A stretch of DNA of 51,496 nucleotides from Candidatus Halocynthiibacter alkanivorans (GCF_003333265.1 NZ_QOLB01000149.1:1-51496); one strand, 5' to 3'. Positions 16,801-26,645 are shown, numbered from the stretch's first letter. Program-made: numbers and translations. The notes: generated by a model from the sequence alone, not told the origin.

Positions 16801-16893
16801 ATTGCACCGATTGCATTTCCGCCCACCTTTTGTATGTGTGGGGCCTGCGCCCCGGCGCATTGACTTTCCTTACGCACGAAGGCCTGTGACCTG

Positions 16894-18159
16894 ATGGACC
16901 ATTTTCTGTATCGCGACGGTAGCCTGTATGCCGAAGATGTCTCCCTGGCGGAGATCGCTGCCCGGGTCGGCACGCCGTTTTATTGTTACTCCACCGCGAC
17001 GCTGACACGCCATTTCACCCTGTTTGATGAGGCGCTGTCGGGCATGGACCACCTGGTCTGTTATGCGATGAAAGCCAATTCCAACCAGGCGGTGCTGACG
17101 CTGATGGCCGGTCTTGGTGCCGGGGTGGATGTTGTGTCGGGCGGCGAATACCGCCGCGCCATAGCGGCCGGTTTCACCGGCGACAAAATTGTGTTTTCCG
17201 GTGTTGGTAAAACCCGCGAGGAAATGACCCTGGCGCTGCAGGGCGGCATCCGTCAGTTCAATGTCGAAAGCGAGCCGGAAATGGAACGGCTGAACGCGGT
17301 CGCCCAGATGCTTGGGCTGGTGGCACCCATTACCGTGCGGGTGAACCCGGATGTGGATGCAAAGACCCACGCCAAGATCGCCACCGGCAAGAAAGAAAAC
17401 AAATTTGGCATCCCGATCAGCCGCGCGCGGGAAGTCTATGCCCGCGCCGCCGCGCTGCCCGGCATCGACGTGATTGGCATTGACGTGCATATTGGCTCGC
17501 AACTCACCCAGTTGGAGCCGTTTGAGGCGGCCTATAACAAGGTGAAAGAGCTGACGCACGAGCTGCGCGCTGACGGGCATGACATCCGCCGGCTTGATCT
17601 CGGGGGCGGGCTGGGCATCCCCTATGAACGCTCCAACGAGGCGCCGCCACTGCCGTCAGAATATGGCGCCATGGTGCAGCGGGTGCTGGGCGATCTGGAT
17701 GTGGAAGTCGAGATTGAACCGGGCCGGCTGATTGCTGGCAATGCCGGAGTGCTGGTGTCGGAAGTGATCTATGTGAAATCGGGCGAAGAGCGCGAGTTTC
17801 TGATCATTGACGCGGCAATGAACGATCTGATCCGCCCGGCGATGTATGAGGCGCATCACGACATTGTCCCGGTGGTTGAAGCCGCTCCTGGCAGCGAGAA
17901 AGTCAAATATGACGTCGTCGGCCCGGTGTGCGAAAGCGGCGATACTTTTGCCAAACAGCGCGATCTGGATGTGCTGGGCGAGGGCGATCTGATCGCGTTG
18001 CGTTCGGCCGGGGCTTACGGCGCGGTGATGGCATCTGAATATAATTCCCGCCCGCTGATCCCGGAAGTGCTGGTGCAGGGGGATCAATTCGCTGTCATTC
18101 GCAAACGCCCGGACTATGATGAGATGATAAACCGCGATATCATTCCTGAATGGCTCTGA
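16894..18159 (+). CDS. lysA: Diaminopimelate decarboxylase
   Basis: LysA decarboxylates meso-diaminopimelate to L-lysine, using PLP. The 421-aa length is normal. The PLP lysine is K60 in CYAMKANSN, followed by GAGVDVVSGGEYRRA. The glycine-rich phosphate loop is LDLGGGLGIPY, and EPGRLIAGNAG and CESGDTF complete the active site at the dimer interface. It begins a unit with the DUF4175 gene 35 bp downstream. An argH-lipoprotein-lysA order is kept, as I recall for related genomes. Confidence 0.96.
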   Translation: MDHFLYRDGSLYAEDVSLAEIAARVGTPFYCYSTATLTRHFTLFDEALSGMDHLVCYAMKANSNQAVLTLMAGLGAGVDVVSGGEYRRAIAAGFTGDKIVFSGVGKTREEMTLALQGGIRQFNVESEPEMERLNAVAQMLGLVAPITVRVNPDVDAKTHAKIATGKKENKFGIPISRAREVYARAAALPGIDVIGIDVHIGSQLTQLEPFEAAYNKVKELTHELRADGHDIRRLDLGGGLGIPYERSNEAPPLPSEYGAMVQRVLGDLDVEVEIEPGRLIAGNAGVLVSEVIYVKSGEEREFLIIDAAMNDLIRPAMYEAHHDIVPVVEAAPGSEKVKYDVVGPVCESGDTFAKQRDLDVLGEGDLIALRSAGAYGAVMASEYNSRPLIPEVLVQGDQFAVIRKRPDYDEMINRDIIPEWL

Positions 18160-18194
18160 TGTGACGTTTCGCACCGGAGCAATGGGATCGGTGC

Positions 18195-20765
18195 ATGAGA
18201 CATAGCCCCAAACTGCCACCACAGGCTGAACGCCTGCTGCGATGGCCCCTTTTGCTGACGCATCTGGGGGTCTTTGCCGAGCGTGCGCACCGGGCGTTCT
18301 GGCCGCTGTATTCCATCCTGTTTTTCTTGCTGGCGCTGCAAATGTTCGGCCTGCCGCTGCGGGCCCCGGTCGAAATGTTCTGGGCAGGCGCCCTGCTGGC
18401 TGTGCTGGCGCTGGGCTGGGCCTTGCTACGGGGGCTGAGACGCTTTCGCTGGCCCGGCCGGGCGGATGCGCTGGCCCATCTTGATGCCAGCCTGGTCCAC
18501 CGGCCGCTGTCCGGGCTCAGTGATTCTATGGCCATCGGCGCAGCGGATGCGGCGTCAGTCGTGGTCTGGCAGGCCCATCACGACCGTTTGATGGCGCAGC
18601 TGAAGGGTGCGGCGCCGGCCAGACCGGATCTGCGCATTGCCGGCGATGATCCCTTCGCCCTGCGCTACCTGGCACTGGTGGCTTTTGTGATGGCGCTGTT
18701 ATTTGGCAACGGGCTGCGCCTGAACGACCTGCAGGGGCTGGCCCCGGGGGTGGGGCAGGTGAATGCCGCCAATGGGCCATCCTGGGAAGGCTGGCTGACG
18801 CCGCCCTCCTATACCGGCCTGCCAACGCTTTACCTGGCGGATATTACTGACGGGAAAGTCCGGGTGCCGGTGGGCAGCACGCTGATGTTGCGGCTCTACG
18901 GTTCAGCCGGCGCGCTGAGCGTGCACCAGGATCTGACGAAATTTGACCAGGACGACAGTGGCGCGGAGCAGCAAAACTATCTGATTGCCCGACAGGGCAC
19001 TCTGGATATCACCGGTGCAGGCGGCGCACGCTTTGAGGTCGCGGTGATTGACGACATGCCGCCGCAGGTCTGGATATCCGGCGAGATTACCCGCGCTGCC
19101 GACGGCGAAATGCGCCAGCCTTTCAGCGCCAGCGATGATTACGGCATCAAATCCGGTCAGGCCGAAATCACCCTGGATCTGGCGCGTGTGAAGCGGGTCT
19201 ATGGCTATGCGGTCGCGCCTGATCCACGCGAGACCATTGTGCTTGATCTGCCGATGACCATTGCCGGAGACCGGCGGGACTTTACCGAGATGCTGGTGGA
19301 CAACCTGTCAGAACATCCCTGGGCTGGTCTGCCGGTGAAGGTGCAGTTGAGCGTGCTGGACGCGGCGGCGCAACAGGGCAGGGCCGCGCCCGTCTCTGTT
19401 GACCTGCCAGGGCGGCGGTTTTTCGATCCGATGGCCGCAGCGCTGATTGAAGAGCGGCGTGAGCTGTTGTGGTCGCGGACCAACGGCGCACGTGTGGCTC
19501 AGATCCTGCGCGCGGTCACTTGGCGCCCGGAGGATGTGTTTGAGGACAGTTCCAATTACCTGACGGTGCGCAGCGTGATCCGGCGGCTGGAGCTGGCGCT
19601 GGATACCGGTCCGCTGAGCCCGGCTGAGGTCGGTGATATCGCAGCCGCATTGTGGGAGGTGGCCGTGCTGCTGGAAGATGGCACCCTGGAGAATGCATTG
19701 GCGCGTCTGCGCCAGGCGCAGGAGCGGCTGTCTGAGGCGATTCGCAAGGGCGCTTCTGATGAGGAGATCGCGGCGCTGATGCAGGAGCTGAATGAGGCGC
19801 TGGACAATTACATGGCGCGGCTGGCGCAGGAAAGCCCGCCGGGCGACCCGTCGCAGAGCAGCGAAAATTCGATGGACATTACTGGCGACCAGTTGCAGCA
19901 ACTGCTGGACCGGCTGCAGCAGCTGATGGAGCAGGGGCGGCGTGCCGAAGCACAGGCGCTGCTGGAGCAGCTGCGCCAGATGATGGAAAATATGCAGGTC
20001 ACCCAGGGTGAAAACGGCCGCCAGACACCGGGGCAAAGATCGCTGGAACAGCTGGGAGACACGCTGGAAGAGCAGCGGCAGCTGAACGACGAGACCTTCG
20101 GGGATCTGCAGCAGCAATTTGATCAGGCGCTGCGCCCGCCGGGCAGCAGCGGCGAGAACGGCGACCCGTCGGGGCAGCCGCCGACTTCCGAGCAAAACCC
20201 GGGGCAGAACACCGGCCCGGGCCAGCCGGGGCCTCAGGGGCAACAGCCCCAGCAGAGCGATGATCTGGCCGACACCCTGGCAGACCGGCAACGGGCGCTG
20301 GCAGATGAGGTGGCGCGCCAGCAGCGCAATCTGCCCGGCAGTGGCAGCGAGGAGGGCGATGCGGCCCGCGATATGCTTGATCAGGCGATGCGGTCAATGG
20401 ATGAGGCAGCTGATGCCTTGAAAGACGAAGATTTTGCCACCGCGCTGGATCGCCAGGCGGATGCGATGGAGGCGTTGCGTCAGGGCATGCGCGACCTGTC
20501 CGATCAACTGGCGCGGGACGAGGATGGTCAGTCCGATCAGCAGGGCAGCGCCGATGCGCGCAGCCGGGACGGGCAGCGCCGCGATCCGCTGGGGCGTGAA
20601 ACCGGGGCGAACGGAATGGTTGGCTCTGAAGGGGATCTGGCCGTAGGCGACGACGTCTACCGCCGGGCCCGGGACCTGCTTGACGAGATCCGCAAACGCA
20701 GTGGCGAACAGTCCCGCCCGGAGCTGGAGCTGGAATATCTCAAACGGTTGCTCGACCGGTTCTGA
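18195..20765 (+). CDS. DUF4175 / TIGR02302 family large membrane protein
   Basis: An 856-aa protein with three N-terminal membrane segments (about residues 36-55, 60-80 and 152-172), a large presumably periplasmic central region (about 190-450, rich in beta strands), and a very long Gln/Glu-rich helical tail (about 480-850: QLLDRLQQLMEQGRRAEAQ and similar). The tail contains a Gly/Pro/Gln-rich insert near 650. The size and architecture match TIGR02302/DUF4175, an alphaproteobacterial family of unknown function. The ATG at 18195 has GGGA eight bases upstream. It lies just after lysA and ends 5 bp from the convergent zinc-ribbon gene. Confidence 0.9.
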   Translation: MRHSPKLPPQAERLLRWPLLLTHLGVFAERAHRAFWPLYSILFFLLALQMFGLPLRAPVEMFWAGALLAVLALGWALLRGLRRFRWPGRADALAHLDASLVHRPLSGLSDSMAIGAADAASVVVWQAHHDRLMAQLKGAAPARPDLRIAGDDPFALRYLALVAFVMALLFGNGLRLNDLQGLAPGVGQVNAANGPSWEGWLTPPSYTGLPTLYLADITDGKVRVPVGSTLMLRLYGSAGALSVHQDLTKFDQDDSGAEQQNYLIARQGTLDITGAGGARFEVAVIDDMPPQVWISGEITRAADGEMRQPFSASDDYGIKSGQAEITLDLARVKRVYGYAVAPDPRETIVLDLPMTIAGDRRDFTEMLVDNLSEHPWAGLPVKVQLSVLDAAAQQGRAAPVSVDLPGRRFFDPMAAALIEERRELLWSRTNGARVAQILRAVTWRPEDVFEDSSNYLTVRSVIRRLELALDTGPLSPAEVGDIAAALWEVAVLLEDGTLENALARLRQAQERLSEAIRKGASDEEIAALMQELNEALDNYMARLAQESPPGDPSQSSENSMDITGDQLQQLLDRLQQLMEQGRRAEAQALLEQLRQMMENMQVTQGENGRQTPGQRSLEQLGDTLEEQRQLNDETFGDLQQQFDQALRPPGSSGENGDPSGQPPTSEQNPGQNTGPGQPGPQGQQPQQSDDLADTLADRQRALADEVARQQRNLPGSGSEEGDAARDMLDQAMRSMDEAADALKDEDFATALDRQADAMEALRQGMRDLSDQLARDEDGQSDQQGSADARSRDGQRRDPLGRETGANGMVGSEGDLAVGDDVYRRARDLLDEIRKRSGEQSRPELELEYLKRLLDRF

Positions 20766-20770
20766 GCCGC

Positions 20771-21565
20771 TCAGTCGCCGCTGACCTGTTCCAGAAGTTC
20801 AGCGATGCGCGTGGCGGTGCCCTGCATGACCTGGTCAAGCCAGTCTCGCAAGCCATTGGCGACATTAACAAAACCGGACAATGCTGGTCTGAGCTCCGGC
20901 ATCATACCGGCCAGAACTTCCGCATAGGCGTAGATGCCGATCAGCGCCGCGGTCAAGATCATCATCAGCCCAAAACCGGTGCGAAAGCCGCGCTGCGCAG
21001 AAGTGTTTGTCTCACTTTCCAACGCCGCCGGGGCCTCTGCCTCGCGCTCAGATGTGGCCCGCAGCGAGGAGTTGATTTCTTCGATGTCGGGCAGAAGATC
21101 GCGGCGTTTGCCGGCGCCGGGCTCGGTCTCTTCGGGCAGGTCAGTGCCGCGCAGCCGCGCCATGCGTCGGTTCAGCGCGTTGGTCTCATCCTGGCCCGGA
21201 TCGTCAAGTCCGAGATCAGGCTGCGTTTCCAACGTATTGTCATCGCCGTCGCGTGCCGTGGTTTCCCGTTCGGCTTCTTCGCGCAGAATGTCGCGCACGC
21301 CGGGATCCATCGCGCGGCGCATGTGTTTTCCACTGGCCTCCGCGCCGGGGGCGGGTGATGCGGGGTCCGGACTGGCCGCAGCCGGAGGCGCGGGCTGCGC
21401 CGGGGCTGCCATGCCCAGATCCTCAGCCAGGCCGGCATCCTGGCCTGCGGGCGGCTGAAACCAGGTGTGGCCACAGTTTGAACATTGAACATCACGACCG
21501 TCTTCGGGGATAGCTCCGGTATCCACCTCATACTGTGCACCGCAATTTGGACAAACTAAACGCAT
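20771..21565 (-). CDS. MJ0042-type zinc-ribbon membrane protein
   Basis: The 264-aa protein starts with a zinc ribbon: C5 and C8 in CPNCGAQYEVD, C28 and C31 in CSNCGHTWF (MJ0042 family). A long disordered Ala/Pro/acidic region follows (about 38-200), then one membrane segment (about 212-232, LMMILTAALIGIYAYAEVLA) and an amphipathic end. I chose the ATG at 21565, which puts the zinc ribbon at the very N-terminus as usual for the family; the frame to 21610 is not conserved-looking. It is divergent from ftsE by 154 bp. Role unknown; possibly tied to envelope or division because of this neighbour. Confidence 0.85.
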   Translation of the reverse strand: MRLVCPNCGAQYEVDTGAIPEDGRDVQCSNCGHTWFQPPAGQDAGLAEDLGMAAPAQPAPPAAASPDPASPAPGAEASGKHMRRAMDPGVRDILREEAERETTARDGDDNTLETQPDLGLDDPGQDETNALNRRMARLRGTDLPEETEPGAGKRRDLLPDIEEINSSLRATSEREAEAPAALESETNTSAQRGFRTGFGLMMILTAALIGIYAYAEVLAGMMPELRPALSGFVNVANGLRDWLDQVMQGTATRIAELLEQVSGD

Positions 21566-21719
21566 TTTTTCCCCGTGCCGCCCCGAAAATAGGGAGATCC
21601 CACCACTCATTCAGCGGGATTCTACCAAGATTACCCCGATTGTCCAAGCAATTGCACAGCTTGCATTGAATCACCCGCGCGGCTGAGGCAAAACTGTCGC
21701 GTAAGCAATGAGGTGTTCT

Positions 21720-22391
21720 GTGATCGAGCTGAAAGATGTGAACTACGGCTATGGGGGAGCGGACCTTCTGGTCGGGGCGTCCCTGTCCCTGGGCGCGGGT
21801 TCTTTCCATTTTCTGACCGGACCTTCGGGCGCCGGGAAAACCACCTTGCTGAAGCTGTGTTACCGCGAGTTGCAGGCCAGTTCCGGCAGGATCACGCTGT
21901 TTGGCCAGGACGCGCGCGACATGGGCCGTGATGACGTGTCCGATCTGCGCCGCCGGGTCGGTGTGGTGCACCAGGATTGTCAGTTTCTCGACCATCTGAG
22001 CCTGGCTGAAAACGTCGCCTTGCCGCTTCTGGTGTCCGGGCACGCGTCTGACCCGGGAAATCTCAAAGAGTTGCTGGGCTGGGTTGGCCTCGGAGACCAG
22101 GCCGGGTCGTTGCCCGCAGAACTGTCGGGCGGTGAACGCCAGCGCGCGGCGCTGGCCCGGGCGGTGATCATGTCGCCTGATGTGGTGATTGCGGATGAGC
22201 CCACCGGCAACGTGGACTGGGAAATGTCACAGCGTCTTCTGCAGCTGTTGATTGAACTGAACCGGATGGGGAAAACCATTATAATTGCCACTCATGACAT
22301 GAACCTGATCCGCGCCGCCAAAGCACAGGTTTCGGCGCGCGTGGTGCGGATCAAGGACCGGCGGCTACAAATCGCAGGAGCGGACCTTTGA
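21720..22391 (+). CDS. ftsE: Cell division ATP-binding protein FtsE
   Basis: FtsE is the ATPase of the FtsEX complex, which activates peptidoglycan hydrolases at the septum. The 223-aa protein has Walker A GPSGAGKTT (near residue 36), ABC signature LSGGERQRAAL (near 137) and Walker B VVIADEPTGNVD (near 158). I chose the GTG at 21720 because it gives the family's usual start (M-I-E-L) and has GAGG six bases upstream; the ATG at 21708 has no ribosome site. It overlaps ftsX by 4 bp (TTGA). Confidence 0.93.
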   Translation: MIELKDVNYGYGGADLLVGASLSLGAGSFHFLTGPSGAGKTTLLKLCYRELQASSGRITLFGQDARDMGRDDVSDLRRRVGVVHQDCQFLDHLSLAENVALPLLVSGHASDPGNLKELLGWVGLGDQAGSLPAELSGGERQRAALARAVIMSPDVVIADEPTGNVDWEMSQRLLQLLIELNRMGKTIIIATHDMNLIRAAKAQVSARVVRIKDRRLQIAGADL

Positions 22392-23290
22392 GCGGCGGGA
22401 CGCAGGGACGCGCGGTGTTCTCAGCGGAAACGGCGGCGGACCGTGTGGTGCCGCCCACAGGTTTTACCGCAAGGCTGACGCTTTTTGCTGCTGCTGCGAT
22501 GGCTTTCCTTGCGGTGTTTGCACTGGCGCTGTCGCTGGCGACCGGACGGCTGGCGGACCGCTGGGCCAGCGAACTGGCGCGCACTGCAACGGTGCGAATT
22601 TCCACCACTCAGGATCAGAGGGTGGCGCAGACCCGCGCGGCGCTGAAGGTTCTGGAAACCACCCCTGGTATTGCCTCGGCCCGGGCGCTGAGCCTGGAGG
22701 AAGAACAGGCGCTGCTGGAGCCCTGGTTTGGCCCCGCCATGCCCATCGCCAGCCTGCCGGTGCCGCAGTTGATTGAGGTGATTGAAGATGAGAACGGATA
22801 CGAGGCTGAAGGGTTGCGGCTGCGGCTGATGGCGGAGGCACCCGGGGCGGTTCTGGACGATCACACCCGCTGGCGGCGTCCACTGGTCCAGGCGGCGGAA
22901 CGGCTGCGCACCATGGGCTGGATCGCGCTGGCGCTGATTGCAGCCACGACCGGCGCGATGATCACTCTGGCGGCAAATGCGGCGTTGTCAGCCAATGCCC
23001 AGGTGATCCGGGTGCTGCGCCTGGTGGGGGCACGCGACAAGTTCATTGCCGCTGCTTTTGTGCGTCGCTTTACCCTGCGGGCCTTCAGTGGCGCGGTGGG
23101 TGGCACTCTGCTTGGCATGCTGGCAGTCTTTATGCTGCCGGGCGCCAGTGCTGAGGGCAGTTTTCTCACCGGGCTTGGTTTTCAGGGGCTGCACTGGCTG
23201 TGGCCTCTTTCGGTGCCGCCGCTGGCGGGTGCCGTCGGATTTTTGGCAACGCGACTTGCGGCGTTGCGCGTTTTGAAAGGGCTGATGTAA
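22388..23290 (+). CDS. ftsX: Cell division protein FtsX
   Basis: FtsX is the membrane partner of FtsE. The 300-aa protein starts at a TTG that overlaps the ftsE stop. It has a first membrane segment at about 30-52, an extracytoplasmic domain (about 55-170, with the sliding-helix-like part LEEEQALLEPWFG), and three further membrane segments near 180-200, 225-250 and 270-290, the usual four-TM plan. The conserved ANAALSANAQVIRVLRLVGA core lies before TM3. A plsC-like gene follows with a 1-bp overlap (TAATG), so the unit is tightly coupled. Confidence 0.92.
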   Translation: MSGGTQGRAVFSAETAADRVVPPTGFTARLTLFAAAAMAFLAVFALALSLATGRLADRWASELARTATVRISTTQDQRVAQTRAALKVLETTPGIASARALSLEEEQALLEPWFGPAMPIASLPVPQLIEVIEDENGYEAEGLRLRLMAEAPGAVLDDHTRWRRPLVQAAERLRTMGWIALALIAATTGAMITLAANAALSANAQVIRVLRLVGARDKFIAAAFVRRFTLRAFSGAVGGTLLGMLAVFMLPGASAEGSFLTGLGFQGLHWLWPLSVPPLAGAVGFLATRLAALRVLKGLM

Positions 23291-24024
23291 TGGGCACGGC
23301 AATTCAGTATCTGCGGTCGCTGGTTTTTAACACCATGATGTATGTGATGATGGTGGTGTTCGGGCTGCTTTACCTGCTGCCATCGGTGGTGAACCGGAAG
23401 TACGCTTATCGGGCGATCCGGACCTACTGCCGTTATGTGCGCTGGAGCGCGTCCTGGATGATCGGGCTGAAGTCCGAAATCCGTGGCCCGGTCCCGGATG
23501 GTGAGGTGATCATCGCCTCCAAACATCAAAGCTTCTTTGATGTGCTGATGCTGGTCTCGGTGCTGCCCCGGCCCAAATTCATCGTGAAAAAGGAATTGCG
23601 TTTTGTGCCGATTGTCGGGTTTTACTCCAGGCGGATCGGATGCATCTATGTGGATCGCGGCAAACGCTCAGCGGCGATTAAAAGCATGGTAAAAGGGGTG
23701 AAAGAGAGCGGTGGAATTCCGGGTCAGCTTATCATATTCCCCCAAGGCACCCGCGTCGCCGCCGGCAAAAAAATGCCTTATAAAATTGGCGCCGGTGTGC
23801 TCTTTGAAAAGACCGGACAGGCGATGATCCCGGCCAGTACCAATGTCGGTGCTTTCTGGCCACGCCACGGGCTGTTGCGCAAACCCGGGCTGGCGGTGCT
23901 GGAATTCCTGCCAGAGATTGCACCTGGAGTGCCGATCAAAGAGGCGATGAAAATTCTCGAACAGCGGGTCGAAGGATCCTCTGACGCTTTGTTGGTTGAG
24001 GTTGGATTTACCGGAAAGGGCTGA
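23290..24024 (+). CDS. plsC: 1-acyl-sn-glycerol-3-phosphate acyltransferase
   Basis: PlsC acylates lysophosphatidic acid to phosphatidic acid in membrane lipid synthesis. The 244-aa protein has an N-terminal membrane helix (about 10-32), the acyltransferase motif H79-QSFF-D84 (HX4D), then GCIYVDRGKRSAA and FPQGTRVAAG, the substrate-binding blocks. I chose the ATG at 23290, which overlaps the ftsX stop; the open frame from 23200 overlaps ftsX coding. It sits in the ftsE-ftsX-plsC arrangement, with the PPOX gene 2 bp later. Confidence 0.93.
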   Translation: MGTAIQYLRSLVFNTMMYVMMVVFGLLYLLPSVVNRKYAYRAIRTYCRYVRWSASWMIGLKSEIRGPVPDGEVIIASKHQSFFDVLMLVSVLPRPKFIVKKELRFVPIVGFYSRRIGCIYVDRGKRSAAIKSMVKGVKESGGIPGQLIIFPQGTRVAAGKKMPYKIGAGVLFEKTGQAMIPASTNVGAFWPRHGLLRKPGLAVLEFLPEIAPGVPIKEAMKILEQRVEGSSDALLVEVGFTGKG

Positions 24025-24026
24025 GC

Positions 24027-24632
24027 ATGGATTTTATCAGGGATGTTGAGGCGCTGGAGATGCTCTACGGCGTGCCGGGCCAGGCGTCTCTGGTGAAAGT
24101 GGCACGGCAGATGACGCCGGCCTACCGGTCCTGGATCGCGCGCTCGAAATTCTGCATTCTCTCCACCGTGGGCCCTGAAGGCATTGACGGCTCGCCGCGT
24201 GGGGACGCCGGGCCGGTGGTGCTGGAGCTGGATTCCGGGACCCTGGCCCTGCCGGACTGGCGTGGCAACAACCGGTTGGATTCACTGCGTAATATTGTAC
24301 GTGACGACCGCGTCTCTCTGATGTTTATGGTGGCGAGGTCCGACAATGTGGTGCGGGTAAACGGGCGGGCACGCCTGACTGCCGACACAGAGATTACCCG
24401 GCGGTTTGAGCGTCAGGGCAAACACCCGGTCACCGTGATCATCATTGAAATCAAAGAGATCTATTCGCAATGTGCCCGCGCCATAATGCGCGCAGAACTG
24501 TGGCAGGCGGGGGATCAGGCCGCTGGGCTGCCAACGGTCGGAGACATGCTGCGGGAAATGACAAACGGCGCCACAGATGGCGCCGCTTATGACCGTGAGT
24601 GGCCCGGGCGGGCCGAAAAATCGATGTGGTAA
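24027..24632 (+). CDS. Pyridoxamine 5'-phosphate oxidase-family flavoprotein (MSMEG_1061/DR_2398 type)
   Basis: A 201-aa FMN-binding split-barrel protein of the PPOX superfamily, resembling the DR_2398 (TIGR04025)/MSMEG_1061 group. Visible blocks are FCILSTVGPEGIDGSPRGD, here cited as ILSTVGPEGID and SPRGDAGPVV, LALPDWRGNNRLDSLRNI, VRVNGRARLT and QCARAIMRAELW. The substrate is unknown; it is not the vitamin B6 enzyme PdxH. It is the last gene of the ftsE-ftsX-plsC unit (2-bp gap) and convergent with accA. Confidence 0.85.
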   Translation: MDFIRDVEALEMLYGVPGQASLVKVARQMTPAYRSWIARSKFCILSTVGPEGIDGSPRGDAGPVVLELDSGTLALPDWRGNNRLDSLRNIVRDDRVSLMFMVARSDNVVRVNGRARLTADTEITRRFERQGKHPVTVIIIEIKEIYSQCARAIMRAELWQAGDQAAGLPTVGDMLREMTNGATDGAAYDREWPGRAEKSMW

Positions 24633-24653
24633 GACGCGTTAAGCGGCCAGATT

Positions 24654-25616
24654 TCAGGCGGCCAGACCTTTCGCCCCAATATCGAGGAATTTCTGCCGCC
24701 GGTCTTTAAGCAGCTCTTGCGGACTTTTTTTGCTCAGGTCGTCCAGCATTGCTTCAATCGCAGCGCCAACCGAGGCCATCGTTGCCTCTTTGTCGCGCTG
24801 TGCGCCGCCCTGGGGTTCCTCGATGATATGGTCGATCACGCCAAGTTTGTGCAGATCCTGGGCTGTCAGCCGCAGCGCTTCGGCCGCTTCACGCATCTTT
24901 GTCGCGTCTTTCCACAGGATGGAGGCGCAGCCCTCTGGCGAAATCACCGAATAGACCGAATGTTCCAGCATCGCCACGCGGTTGCCGGCAGCAAAAGCCA
25001 CAGCGCCGCCGGAGCCGCCTTCGCCAATCACAATGGAGATCATCGGCACTTTCAGCTGCAGACATTTCTCGGTTGAGCGGGCAATGGCCTCAGACTGGCC
25101 GCGTTCTTCTGCGCCCTTGCCGGGGTAGGCGCCGGTGGTATCAATGAGCGCCACCACGGGCAGACCAAACCGGTCGGCCAGATCCATAAGCCGCACCGCT
25201 TTGCGGTAGCCTTCTGGGCGGGCCATGCCGAAATTGCGTTCAATGCGGGATTTGGTGTCGTGACCCTTTTCATGGCCGATCACCACCACCGGACGGTCGC
25301 CAAGACGCGCAAGCCCGCCCATGACCGCATGGTCATCGGCAAAATTGCGGTCGCCGGCCAGTGGAGTGTATTCGTTGAACAGCGCAGCGATATAGTCGCG
25401 GCAATGGGGGCGCTGCGGGTGGCGCGCCACCTGACATTTGCGCCAGGGTGTCAGATCACGATACAGGCTGACCAGAAGATCGGCGGCTTTTTTGTCCAGC
25501 GCCACGGCTTCTTTTTCAACATCCATTTCTTCGTTCGCACGTGCCAGCGCGCGCAGTTCTTCCGCTTTGCCTTCAATCTCAGCCAGCGGTTTTTCGAAAT
25601 CGAGATAGTTGATCAT
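24654..25616 (-). CDS. accA: Acetyl-CoA carboxylase carboxyltransferase subunit alpha
   Basis: AccA, with AccD, moves the carboxyl group from biotin to acetyl-CoA to make malonyl-CoA. The 320-aa protein begins [16 protein letters not shown] and has the family blocks [40 protein letters not shown] (quoted in parts: [14 protein letters not shown]), [26 protein letters not shown] and [16 protein letters not shown] chose the ATG at 25616, which has GGAG six bases upstream; a GTG lies five codons earlier at 25631. It stands alone here. Confidence 0.95.
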   Translation of the reverse strand: MINYLDFEKPLAEIEGKAEELRALARANEEMDVEKEAVALDKKAADLLVSLYRDLTPWRKCQVARHPQRPHCRDYIAALFNEYTPLAGDRNFADDHAVMGGLARLGDRPVVVIGHEKGHDTKSRIERNFGMARPEGYRKAVRLMDLADRFGLPVVALIDTTGAYPGKGAEERGQSEAIARSTEKCLQLKVPMISIVIGEGGSGGAVAFAAGNRVAMLEHSVYSVISPEGCASILWKDATKMREAAEALRLTAQDLHKLGVIDHIIEEPQGGAQRDKEATMASVGAAIEAMLDDLSKKSPQELLKDRRQKFLDIGAKGLAA

Positions 25617-25682
25617 ACCGTACTCCGTCACTTGTTACATGCGTATATGGCGGGGCGGGGCGGCGTTTGCAACTGGACTCAT

Positions 25683-26525
25683 TTACAGCACCTGTAAATC
25701 CCGCAGGGTCCGCGCCGCATCCCGGGCGTCCACAGAGGCTTCGCGCACCAGCCAGTCGAAATGCTGAGTCATCGATGCCACGCGGTCACTGCCGCGGAAT
25801 GTCAGATAAAACCGGCCGACATAGACCACGGCCAGCAAGGGGCCAAATACGGTCATTGGTGCGGAGTAAATGGTGTGGGCATCAAACATGAACAGGCGCA
25901 GGGTGGGGAAAAGCTCGTCACAGGTCTCCGCCAGGTGGTCGAGTTGAGCCTGGCGCACGTCACGGGGCAGGCCGGCGTAATAGCCGGAACCCTCGGCGAA
26001 GGCCTGGAATTCGTGCAGAGGCACAGCGATTTCGACATCAGACTGTCGTGACTTGAGAAAAGACTGCAGGGATTGCGTCGCCTGAATCGCCTGTTCCGGC
26101 GATTTCGCCTGGTGATCGGCATATTCCCAGCGCAGGACCTCATTGGTTTTCAAAAAATCCGGCAGGGTCGCGGGCACGTGGCGGATTTTATATCCGGCGG
26201 CTTCCTGGTGCCAGACCTGGAGCTGCTCATCCGCCGAGCTGCGCCGGGCCTGGGAAAAGCTCATTGACGCGGCCAGAATATCACCGGCGCGTTCGGGCCG
26301 GTCGGACAGGCCCAGCAGCCAGTCACAGCTGACACCCAGCGCGCCGGCCGCATCGGCCGCAAGCTGGGCATTTGGCAGACGCGGCGAATCGGCCATCAAC
26401 AGCTGACCAATGGTGGAGCGGTCGACAGCGCAGGCCCGGCCCAGCTGGCTTTTGTTGACGCCGTTGCGGGTCATGGCTTCCCCGAGGCGGTTGCGGAAAA
26501 GCACGGCACGGTCCCGTTTGTCCAT
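25683..26525 (-). CDS. HTH (XRE-like) regulator with C-terminal sensor-like domain
   Basis: The 280-aa protein has an N-terminal lambda-repressor-like HTH (residues 8-72: KSQLGRACAVDRSTIGQLL, then ALGVSCDWLLGLSD) and a roughly 190-residue C-terminal region with no motif I can name. The region has a central TLPDFLKTNEVLRWEYADHQ and a hydrophobic end, APMTVFGPLLAVVYVGRFYL. I chose the ATG at 26525, at the start of MDKRDRAVLF. It is divergent from DUF2061, and the 120 bp between them hold a perfect 25-bp inverted repeat with two 17-bp palindromes. It most likely binds these, repressing both genes. Effector unknown. Confidence 0.82.
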   Translation of the reverse strand: MDKRDRAVLFRNRLGEAMTRNGVNKSQLGRACAVDRSTIGQLLMADSPRLPNAQLAADAAGALGVSCDWLLGLSDRPERAGDILAASMSFSQARRSSADEQLQVWHQEAAGYKIRHVPATLPDFLKTNEVLRWEYADHQAKSPEQAIQATQSLQSFLKSRQSDVEIAVPLHEFQAFAEGSGYYAGLPRDVRQAQLDHLAETCDELFPTLRLFMFDAHTIYSAPMTVFGPLLAVVYVGRFYLTFRGSDRVASMTQHFDWLVREASVDARDAARTLRDLQVL

Positions 26526-26559
26526 AATCTCACCACTTGTTGAGTTAAATCTGCATTGC

Positions 26560-26629
26560 ATGATTTCTGCAGCAAATCTACCAAATTCCACCCCTGGCTG
26601 GCAATTGGTAGATTTGCTGCAGAAATCAT
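26560..26629. repeat. Perfect 25-bp inverted repeat: probable twin operator
   Basis: Left arm 26560-26584 and right arm 26605-26629 are perfectly inverted, with a 20-bp spacer. Inside each arm is the interrupted palindrome GATTT-N7-AAATC (26562-26578 and 26611-26627), centres 49 bp apart. The pair sits between the divergent HTH regulator and DUF2061 starts, so it probably comprises two operator sites for the regulator. A cruciform or a chance remnant of a duplication is also possible. Confidence 0.75.
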
Positions 26630-26645
26630 TTGAAAGGAACGAGTT

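Noticed and set aside
19308-20291. Minus-strand open frame opposite DUF4175
   Set aside because: A shadow of the Gln-rich tail; the reverse reading gives low-complexity Leu/Gln sequence.
26560-26629. Inverted repeat as ends of an insertion sequence
   Set aside because: Only 20 bp lie between the arms, no transposase is present, and no target duplication is visible; an operator fits better.
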